From Amycolatopsis sp. WQ 127309 (GTDB lineage: Bacteria; Actinomycetota; Actinomycetes; Mycobacteriales; Pseudonocardiaceae), in assembly GCF_023023025.1 (NCBI RefSeq), contig NZ_CP095481.1, positions 9,065,001 through 9,129,000 on the forward strand: 64,000 nt of DNA. Reading direction: 5' to 3'. The translations under genes were made by a program, and so were the position numbers. The notes beneath the pieces are model-generated. The model ran no database searches. It saw only the letters and a program-made list of their open reading frames with translations, and was not told where the DNA came from. Below, piece after piece: positions 57,600 through 64,000 of the stretch (the stretch's first letter is position 1; each line of letters starts with the position of its first letter).

Positions 57600-57691
57600 G
57601 GCGGTCTCCTCTCGTTCGGCGCGGGTGTGCGGTTCCGGGGCAGCGTAGCGACGGCCCCGCCGGGCACCAACCGGTTTTCCGGCCGTGACAG

Positions 57692-57732
57692 CCGAAAGGC
57701 CACCCCGGACGGTTGCCGGGGTGGCCTTTCGG
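57692..57732. terminator. Hairpin terminator after the M4 protease gene
   Basis: Perfect 17-bp arms (CCGAAAGGCCACCCCGG and its complement) with a 7-nt loop, 15 bp past the minus-strand stop at 57748. It may also shield the leader region of the EF-G paralogue. Confidence 0.88.
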
Positions 57733-57747
57733 AGGGTCAGCTCGGGA

Positions 57748-59187
57748 TCAGCTGGGGTCCTGGTCGAGCTGCGTCGCCTTCACCGCGTTGGCGACCTGGG
57801 TGCAGTCGTCGTCGGTGATGCCCGCGGTGCCCGCCTTCGCCAGCGCGGCGCAGGAGGAGTTGAGGGCCTCGCCGACGTCCTTGAACGTCGCGCTCGGGGT
57901 CAGCGTGTTCTCGACGCCCCACCAGACCTGGACCGACTTGTCGAGGCCGAGGCCGCGCACGGTCTGGTTGTTGAACGTGTCGCCGTCGGTGATCAGGTAG
58001 TCGGCCTTGTTCACGACGCCGTCGTTGATGTGCTCGTCCGGGTTGTTCGTCTCCCAGCCGGGGCCGTTGACCATGTCCGGCTGCGGGGACAGCGACGAGC
58101 GCGGGTCCTGCATGTTCCGGATCGCGCCGAGCGACGAGCCCGCGCCGAGCAGCCAGCGGTTGCCGCCGGTGTCGTTGGGGTCGTTCGAGGTGATGCCGAT
58201 GAACTTCCCGAAGACGTCCGAGAGGCCCTCGTTGATCGAGTCGGCCTGGCCGCCGCTGAGCCCGGAGGTGTGCTGGGTGACGCCGTGGGTCAGCTCGTGG
58301 CCGGTGATGTCGTCGGTGGTGACGCCCTCGCCGAAGGCCATCTGCTCGCCGTCCCAGAAGGCGTTGGCGAACGGGCATTCGCCGTCGACGCAGATCCGGA
58401 CGGTGCCGCGCAGGGCCTTGCCGGTCCCGTCGCTGTAGTCGGCCCCGATCAGGCCGGTCAGGTCGACGTTGACGTACTTCGAGTAGAAGTCCGAGGCCTG
58501 GCCGAAGAAGTCGTAGACGTGGTTGACGTCCTCGACGCTCGACTCGGCGGCCCCTTCCTTCCGGGCGACGTCGAACGCGGTGCCGCAGCGGACCGAGTCG
58601 GTGGTGCCGCTGACGACCTTGCGGTTGGCGTCGCAGACGTCGCGGTTCGCCTCGCGGACCTCGGACCACGAGGTCAGGACCTGCGGCGTGCCGGCCTTGA
58701 CGACCTCGGTCCACTTGTCCTGGAACTTCCGGCCGTGCACCGTGACCTGGTAGGTCGGCACGGCGACGCTGTCGCCCTTCGCCCCGCCGAGCGTGGGGTC
58801 GAACCAGTAGGCGCGCGGCGCGTCGGCCGTCAGCGCGGTCTTGGCGAGCCCGGTGCGCTTGGCGACGTCGGTGATGGCCGCGTCGGCGGCACCCGCGTCG
58901 CTCGCCGGGAACATCCCCTCGGTCTTCTTCGTGGTCCGGCCGTGCGTGGTGAGCACCGCGCCCGCCTTGTCGCGGACCTGGACGGTCTGCCCGCCGAAGA
59001 CCGGCACCCCGCCGATCTCCTGCTGCGACCGCAGCACGCTGCCGAACGGCATCGCCTGGGCGTTCATCGCGTGCATCGACGGCTGCGCGATGGTCGCGGA
59101 CGCCGGCGAGCCGGTCACGACCAGCGATACCGCGACGAGGGCAGCGCTCGCTGTCGCTGTCCCAACGATGACCCGTTTGCGTGACAC
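57748..59187 (-). CDS. Secreted M4-family (thermolysin-like) neutral metalloprotease
   Basis: A 479-residue secreted preproenzyme. GTG 59187 follows GGAGGT. Signal peptide (RKRVIVGTATASAALVAVSL, cleavage near SPASA), an FTP/PepSY propeptide (about 35-190) and the catalytic domain. The zinc site is GHELTHGVTQH (around residue 297) with the third ligand in INEGLSDVFGKF; Asn and Gly repeats before it (DYSDGTGKALRG) are typical. It should digest extracellular proteins. A tandem repeat array lies upstream. Confidence 0.93.
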   Translation of the reverse strand: MSRKRVIVGTATASAALVAVSLVVTGSPASATIAQPSMHAMNAQAMPFGSVLRSQQEIGGVPVFGGQTVQVRDKAGAVLTTHGRTTKKTEGMFPASDAGAADAAITDVAKRTGLAKTALTADAPRAYWFDPTLGGAKGDSVAVPTYQVTVHGRKFQDKWTEVVKAGTPQVLTSWSEVREANRDVCDANRKVVSGTTDSVRCGTAFDVARKEGAAESSVEDVNHVYDFFGQASDFYSKYVNVDLTGLIGADYSDGTGKALRGTVRICVDGECPFANAFWDGEQMAFGEGVTTDDITGHELTHGVTQHTSGLSGGQADSINEGLSDVFGKFIGITSNDPNDTGGNRWLLGAGSSLGAIRNMQDPRSSLSPQPDMVNGPGWETNNPDEHINDGVVNKADYLITDGDTFNNQTVRGLGLDKSVQVWWGVENTLTPSATFKDVGEALNSSCAALAKAGTAGITDDDCTQVANAVKATQLDQDPS

Positions 59188-59338
59188 CCGGTACACCTCC
59201 GTGGAAGGTTTGATCACCTGACGTGAAGTCCGTGCAGGTTCACATGCCCCGAAGGGTGAGCACACCGGCTGAAAGTAGGTAACTGACCATTTGATGTCAG
59301 GTAACGGTTGCTAAATCACCGACATTTCGGACTCCGTC

Positions 59339-59464
59339 GGGCATCACGCGTGATCAGAGAGGCATCTCGCGTGATTGCCGGGGGCATCACTGCGATGCCC
59401 CGGGAAACACGAGTGATGCCTTTTCGCGCACGCGTGATGCCCCTGGGGACACGCGTGATGCCCC
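59339..59464. repeat. Six-copy array of degenerate GGCATCACGCGTGATGCC palindromes, 21-22-bp period
   Basis: Copies start at about 59340, 59361 and 59383 in the GGCATCAC orientation; CACGMGTGATGCC copies start at 59408, 59429 and 59450. The last two are identical over 15 bp. Each is part of the same 18-bp palindrome, and the spacing is two helical turns. The array lies between the PucR stop (59472) and the M4 protease start (59187). Confidence 0.8.
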
Positions 59465-59471
59465 GCGGCGC

Positions 59472-61106
59472 TCAGGAAGTCGGGGGTGGGGCGACCACTC
59501 GGAGCTGGAGCATCGCCGCGAAGCGGGCTTCCGGGTCCGTCATGTCGAAGCCGCCCACCTCGGCCAGGCGACGGAGGCGGTACCGGAAGGTGTTCGCGTG
59601 GACGTGGACCGCGGCCGACGCGGCGATGACGTCGCCGAAGGCGTCGAGCCAGGCCCGGAGCGTCTCGACGAGGTGGGCGTGGTGCAGCTCGTCGTACTCC
59701 AGGAGGCGGGCGACCGTCCCGGTCGGGCGGTCACCCCGGGCGGCGACCAGGTCCTGCAGCTCCAGCAGCAACGCCTCGACGTGCACGTCGGCCAGCAGCG
59801 CGGCGCGGCGGCCCGCGCCGCTGCCCGTGCGCAGCACCCGCAACGCGCGGTCGGCGCTGTCACGCGCTTCCGGCAGCTCGGCCGCGCTGCGGGCCACCGG
59901 GCCGATGCCGACGACCGCGCGGACGCGGTCGCCCACCCGGTCCAGGAAGTCCCGCGCGATGCGCATCGCGCGTTGTTCGCCGTCGGCGTCGCGGCTCACC
60001 GGGACCAGGCCGTAGGCCGTGTCGCCGACGAGGGCCGCCGCGCAGCGCGGGTGGACGGCGCTCAGGTGCATGGCCAGGCCGTCGCTGAGGCGTTGCCGCT
60101 CGGTGGCGAGGCCGGCGTCGGCGGCCTCGCCGCTGTCGAGCACGGCCAGCGCCAGCACGACGACGGGCTGGTCGGCCAGGCCGAGCCGGCTCAGCGCCTC
60201 GCGGGCGGCGGCCCCGCCTTCCAGCGCCGTGCTGAGCAGGTCCGCGCGCAGCCGTCGTTCGACGTCGGCGCCCGCCCGGACGCGCAGCATGTGCAGCGCC
60301 ACCAGGCGGGCGGCGTCGCAGAGGGCCTGGGTGCGATCGGCGGTCAGCGGCTCGGACACCGCGGCCCAGATGGAGCCGAGGATCTCGTCGCCGGCCCGGA
60401 CGGCGACGGCCACGCGCGGCATCGTCAGCCCGTCGAGGCGTTCGACGGGCAGGTCGACGTACACCGGCTTGTCGGTGCGGTAGAGCTCGCGGAACACGCC
60501 GCGGTCGGACAGCATGCGCGCGAACCGTTCGGGGACCTGGCGGCCGAGGATGGTCTCGACGCGCGAGGGGTCGGCTTCGTCCTGCCGCCCGGAGAAGGCC
60601 AGCACGCGGGAGCGGCGGTCCTCGATGGTGACGGGCGCGTCGATGAGCGCCCCGATCGCGTTGGCCACGGCGAACAGGTCGCCCGACGGCAGCCCGGCGA
60701 GGGTCTCCGGCTCGGCGTCGCCGACGTCGCCCTCGGCCAGCAGCGACCGCAGCATCGCCGCGAGCTGGGTCCAGGACGCGCCGCGCGTCAGGGACAGCAG
60801 CGCGACGCCGGTCTCCTCGACGGTGGCCCGGACCGCGTCGGTCACCGTGACCGGCGCGCGCAGGACGAGCCCCGCGGCGTCGTGGCGGGCCAGGATCCGC
60901 AGCTGCCGGACGACCTCGTCCGGGTCGCCGAGGCCGACGCCGAGCACCAGGGCGTGCTGCGGCAGCGCCGGTTCGTCGAGGGGGTCGTGGATGGCGACGC
61001 CGCCGATGCCGCCGGTCCGGTCGCCGTCGCCGAGCACCAGGTCCAGGAGGGTGCCGCCCAGGTCGTCGAGGACGCGGCCGAGGCTGGCGTGCGGGCGCAG
61101 GTTCAC
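59472..61106 (-). CDS. PucR-family transcriptional regulator
   Basis: About 544 residues. GTG 61106 is preferred because GGGAGG lies about 10 nt upstream; GTG 61118 would overlap that site. It has an N-terminal purine-catabolism-type domain, a middle GGDEF-related region (AMRIARDFLDRVGDRVRAVVG) and the C-terminal PucR helix-turn-helix (LRAWLDAFGDVIAASAAVHV, HANTFRYRLRRLAEVGGFDM). Such regulators sense nutrients or metabolites. Two inverted repeats sit immediately upstream. Confidence 0.9.
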   Translation of the reverse strand: MNLRPHASLGRVLDDLGGTLLDLVLGDGDRTGGIGGVAIHDPLDEPALPQHALVLGVGLGDPDEVVRQLRILARHDAAGLVLRAPVTVTDAVRATVEETGVALLSLTRGASWTQLAAMLRSLLAEGDVGDAEPETLAGLPSGDLFAVANAIGALIDAPVTIEDRRSRVLAFSGRQDEADPSRVETILGRQVPERFARMLSDRGVFRELYRTDKPVYVDLPVERLDGLTMPRVAVAVRAGDEILGSIWAAVSEPLTADRTQALCDAARLVALHMLRVRAGADVERRLRADLLSTALEGGAAAREALSRLGLADQPVVVLALAVLDSGEAADAGLATERQRLSDGLAMHLSAVHPRCAAALVGDTAYGLVPVSRDADGEQRAMRIARDFLDRVGDRVRAVVGIGPVARSAAELPEARDSADRALRVLRTGSGAGRRAALLADVHVEALLLELQDLVAARGDRPTGTVARLLEYDELHHAHLVETLRAWLDAFGDVIAASAAVHVHANTFRYRLRRLAEVGGFDMTDPEARFAAMLQLRVVAPPPTS

Positions 61107-61150
61107 GGAAACGAGCACCTCCCGAAGCTAGGCGTGTCGCTGCCAGCCTA

Positions 61151-61201
61151 GTTCGTCGGCATGGACGAAATCAGCCCCCGAGTTCGTCGACACCGACGAA
61201 C
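61151..61201. promoter_or_regulatory. Pair of TTCGTC/GACGAA inverted repeats upstream of PucR
   Basis: TTCGTC-N6-GACGAA (61152-61169) and GTTCGTCG-ACAC-CGACGAAC (61182-61201) share the same half-site. They sit 46-95 bp upstream of the PucR start and just after the GH2 stop, so they are candidate autoregulatory operators. A weak terminator function is also possible for the second. Confidence 0.6.
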
Positions 61202-61215
61202 CCAGGGGCCGGACG

Positions 61216-64000
61216 TCAGATCAGCTTCGCCGCGACGTTGTACGCCTCCACCTGCAGCCGGGCCTGCGGCACCCGGCGCGTCGGGTCGACGCGGATCGTG
61301 CGGCTCTCCCCCGGCAGCAGCCAGAAGTAATTGTCGTCGTAACGCGTCGGCAGCACCCGATCCTTCCCGTTGCGCTCCCGCAGCGACAGCCGGATCATCG
61401 CCGCGACGGTCCGGCCGGTGTTGCGCACCGTCGCGACGTAGCCGGCGCCGTCCGGCCGCAGCGACGTCGTCAGCTGCGCGCCCGGGAGCTGGTTGAGCGC
61501 CCGCATCGCGGCGTCGGTCCGGTACCGCCAGTACGTGTTCTCCGACAGCACCGCGCCGTGGGCGTCGGTCAGCGTGAGCCGCAGCAGGTGCAGGTCCGGC
61601 AGCCCGGCGTCGAACGGCACCACGAAGGTGTCCGCGGCCTCGATCGGGGCGACGTCGACCTTCTGCTGCCGCGCCTCTCCCAGCGGGGCGCCGTCCAGCC
61701 CGTACAGCCGCGCGGACGCCGTGACGCCGCTGAGCGCGGCCGGCGTGTGGTTGACCACCCGGACCTGCCACGTCGAGAGGTCGGCCTGGACGTGGTGCGC
61801 CTCGCACCCCTTGCGCGCGCCGTAGTAACTGCCGTTGACGTCGAGGTCGTAGTCGTAGGTCTGCCAGACCGTGCTGTGCCACGCCGGGTGCGACATCCAC
61901 AGCAGCACCCCCGTGGCGTCGGCCCACAGCTTCGTGTTCCACGCCTCGAAGATCGCGCGCATGCTCTCGTAGTTGACGAACTGGGCCTTGCGGCAGAACT
62001 CCGCGAGGCTCGTCGACGGCGCCAGGCGCGCGTCGATCGCCGCCAGGTAGGTCTGGGGCGACTGGTTCCCGTTGGTGGACCAGTCGTGCAGGAACCACGG
62101 CGCGCCGATCGGCCAGCCCGCGTCACCTTCGCCGACGAGGGTGCGCATGCTCTCGACGACCGACACGGTCGGCAGGCCGATCTCGCTCCAGAACCCGTGC
62201 TTGCCGCCGGTCGCCTCGCCGGTGAAGTACTGCTTCGGGTCGAGCCAGCGGTACGGGCCGTCGCCGGTGATCACGCCGCCCGCGGAGTTGCCCTGGTAGA
62301 GCAGGTCGGTGCTGGTCGTGACGATCTCGCGCAGCGCGGAGTCGATCACCGCCGGCGGGGTGCCTTCGTTGCAGCCGAACCAGACCGTCGCGCACGCGTG
62401 GTGGCGGTAGCGCAGCACGGTGTCCTTCGCCTGGGCGAGGAAGATGTCGTGGTTGGCCGGGTCGGTCGACCAGCCGTCCCAGAACTCGTTCCACAGCAGA
62501 ATGCCGTACTTGTCGCACGCGTCGAACAGCTCTTGGCGGTAGGACGAGCCGACCCAGTTTCGGATCAGGGTGAAGTTCATGTCGCGGTGCATCGCCACGA
62601 CGGCGTCGGTCCGCTCCTGCGGCATCCGGCGCAGCAGCTCGTCCCAGCCCCAGCTGCCGCCGCGGGCGAAGACCTTGACGCCGTTGACGAGGAAGGTCAG
62701 CGGCTTCGGGCTGTTGTCCACCGACACCGCGTCGGTCCAGGTCTGGCCGTCGGCCGAGACCTGGATGGTGAACGTCGCCGCGTAGGCCGTTTCCCAGGTC
62801 AAGACCACGCGATCAAACGCCGTCGCGGCGCCGAGGTCGACCTGCAGCCACTGGTTGTCGTCGTAGGCCGACGTCCAGCGCGTGTTCGGGTCGCCGTCGA
62901 CGGCGTTCTCCGGCGGGTTGCCGTCCGCGACCGACGACGACGTCGCGGTCTTGCCCTTCGCCAGGTCGGCGTCCGGGGCGGCACTGTCCACAACGGACAT
63001 CGTCCACAGCGAGAAGCCCCAGCCGGTGGCGCGTTTGAGACCCTGCATCCGGACGTACCGCGCGTTCTGCGAGGCGAGGTCGACGGTCTGGGTGGCCCGG
63101 CCGTCGGCGATGACGATCGGCAGGTCGTAGCGGTAGCCGATCTGGCGCAGGCCGATCTTCACCGTCCGGCGGTCGCTGGTCGACGCGCCGATCGCCGCGG
63201 TGAGCGTCAGGTCGTAGAGGTTCGGGTCGCCGTACCCGTTGGGCCACCACAGTTTCGGGTTCTTCACCTGCTGCGCCGGGAAGACGACGTCGGTGCTCTG
63301 CCCGGCCGGGACGGTGACCGTGCTCGACACCTTCACCGGGCCGAAGGCGGCGGTGACCTTGATCCGCTGCGCGGTGGCGGCGGCGTTGCGCACCGGCACG
63401 GTCAGCATCACGAGCGCGGTACCGGCGGCGGGCAGCTTGGTGTCGACGCGCACGTCACCCAGCACGGCGGCGCCGGTCGAGCGCAGCCGGACGTGGTCCC
63501 AGATGCCCGACGCGCGGTCGCGCACCGCCGGCATCCAGTCCCAGCCGGACACCGCGAGGTAGGTCGGCGAGTTGTCGAACATCGTGCTGCCGGCGTCGAC
63601 GAACGACTGCCCGGCCGGCCCCTTGTCGCCGGGACTGCCGGGCCGCGGCATCGGCGAGATCTTGACGGCGAGGGCCTGGTCGCCGGAGCGGCGCAGGGCC
63701 GCGGTGACGTCGAAGACGCCACGGCCGAACGGGTGGCTCTGCGTGCCGATGTTCGCGCCGTTGAGCCAGATCGCGGCCTCGTGGTTCACGCCGTCGAGTT
63801 CCAGCCACACGTGCCGGCCCGGCGAGGTGTCGAGGCCACGCGGGAGCGAGAACCGGCGGCGGTACCACCAGGCGTGCCGGGAAAGCGCTTCCGGGACGTG
63901 CATGGTGTGCATCCCCGACACCGGGTCGGGCAGCTGGCCCTGCTCGACCAGCGACGCGAGGACCGTGCCGGGCACGGTCGCCGGGAGCCAGCCGCGGGTG
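61216..64000 (-). CDS. GH2-family glycoside hydrolase with inserted F5/8-type C domain (partial, N-terminus outside window)
   Basis: At least 928 residues; the frame is open across the right edge (TRGWLPATVPGTVLASL). A galactose-binding-like sandwich and GH2 beta-domain are followed by a discoidin-like domain (GKTATSSSVADGNPPENAVD, NTRWTSAYDDNQWLQVDLG, ETAYAATFTIQVSADGQTW). This insert separates IGLRQIGYRYD from PLTFLVNGVKVFARGGSW, which are normally adjacent. The barrel has acid/base Glu in VWFGCNEG and nucleophile Glu in WSEIGLPTVS. Beta-mannosidase-like or related exo-activity is likely, but the sugar is not settled. Confidence 0.88.
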   Translation of the reverse strand, partial: TRGWLPATVPGTVLASLVEQGQLPDPVSGMHTMHVPEALSRHAWWYRRRFSLPRGLDTSPGRHVWLELDGVNHEAAIWLNGANIGTQSHPFGRGVFDVTAALRRSGDQALAVKISPMPRPGSPGDKGPAGQSFVDAGSTMFDNSPTYLAVSGWDWMPAVRDRASGIWDHVRLRSTGAAVLGDVRVDTKLPAAGTALVMLTVPVRNAAATAQRIKVTAAFGPVKVSSTVTVPAGQSTDVVFPAQQVKNPKLWWPNGYGDPNLYDLTLTAAIGASTSDRRTVKIGLRQIGYRYDLPIVIADGRATQTVDLASQNARYVRMQGLKRATGWGFSLWTMSVVDSAAPDADLAKGKTATSSSVADGNPPENAVDGDPNTRWTSAYDDNQWLQVDLGAATAFDRVVLTWETAYAATFTIQVSADGQTWTDAVSVDNSPKPLTFLVNGVKVFARGGSWGWDELLRRMPQERTDAVVAMHRDMNFTLIRNWVGSSYRQELFDACDKYGILLWNEFWDGWSTDPANHDIFLAQAKDTVLRYRHHACATVWFGCNEGTPPAVIDSALREIVTTSTDLLYQGNSAGGVITGDGPYRWLDPKQYFTGEATGGKHGFWSEIGLPTVSVVESMRTLVGEGDAGWPIGAPWFLHDWSTNGNQSPQTYLAAIDARLAPSTSLAEFCRKAQFVNYESMRAIFEAWNTKLWADATGVLLWMSHPAWHSTVWQTYDYDLDVNGSYYGARKGCEAHHVQADLSTWQVRVVNHTPAALSGVTASARLYGLDGAPLGEARQQKVDVAPIEAADTFVVPFDAGLPDLHLLRLTLTDAHGAVLSENTYWRYRTDAAMRALNQLPGAQLTTSLRPDGAGYVATVRNTGRTVAAMIRLSLRERNGKDRVLPTRYDDNYFWLLPGESRTIRVDPTRRVPQARLQVEAYNVAAKLI

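Noticed and set aside
59339..59464. CRISPR-like array
   Set aside because: Units are palindromic, only 15-18 bp, spaced by 3-6 bp with no unique spacers and no cas genes nearby.

Overview
The window is high-GC actinobacterial DNA. The GTG and TTG starts, 4-bp stop/start overlaps, probable leaderless promoters and gene content (DUF4383, PucR, SARP and F420-type proteins) suggest a filamentous actinomycete. An Amycolatopsis-like member of the Pseudonocardiaceae is my best guess, by inference only. No rRNA, tRNA, CRISPR array or transposase was recognised.

Left flank (1-6380): a TetR gene cut by the window edge, divergent from a YCII-family gene and separated from it by two palindromic operators. 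Next come a secreted GH26 mannanase with a ricin-type lectin domain and a secreted GH30 hydrolase broken by a one-base frameshift. On the minus strand follow adenosine kinase (adoK) and S-adenosylmethionine synthetase (metK), overlapping by 4 bp.

Biosynthetic cluster (about 6860-27833): a plus-strand operon encodes an MbtH protein, an A-PCP-C-A-PCP NRPS, a C-A-PCP NRPS whose adenylation domain carries an embedded luciferase-like flavin monooxygenase, and a KS protein with a degenerate acyltransferase and no carrier domain. It continues with four methoxymalonyl-ACP genes (FkbK, FkbJ, FkbI, FkbH types). Convergent to it, a minus operon carries a LuxR regulator, a second methyltransferase and the fifth methoxymalonyl gene (FkbG O-methyltransferase). 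An MFS exporter follows. The layout suggests a tripeptide extended once by methoxymalonyl carried on a free-standing ACP, with no thioesterase. I know of no characterised cluster with this exact architecture.

Middle (28100-36762): an S9 and M20 peptidase pair opposite an ArsR regulator, an NAD(P)-binding protein, a flavin reductase, a decayed HEAT-like gene, and a SARP/AfsR-type regulator whose C-terminus looks cut short.

36713-43365: a compact locus of class III aminotransferase, NAD-dependent epimerase, UbiA-type decaprenyl-phosphate phosphoribosyltransferase-like enzyme, EEP-family phosphatase/nuclease and YbhN-like membrane protein, divergent from a GT2 glycosyltransferase. It resembles a pathway to a polyprenyl-phosphate-linked (amino)sugar.

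Right flank (43341-64000): mostly housekeeping or accessory genes, including SDR/TetR and MarR/F420-type pairs with clear palindromic operators, an EF-hand protein, a DICT plus degenerate GGDEF protein, glycosyl- and acyltransferases, and an EF-G paralogue preceded by a leader peptide. An M4 protease, a 21-bp-period palindromic repeat array, a PucR regulator and a partial GH2 glycosidase with an inserted F5/8-type domain complete the window.
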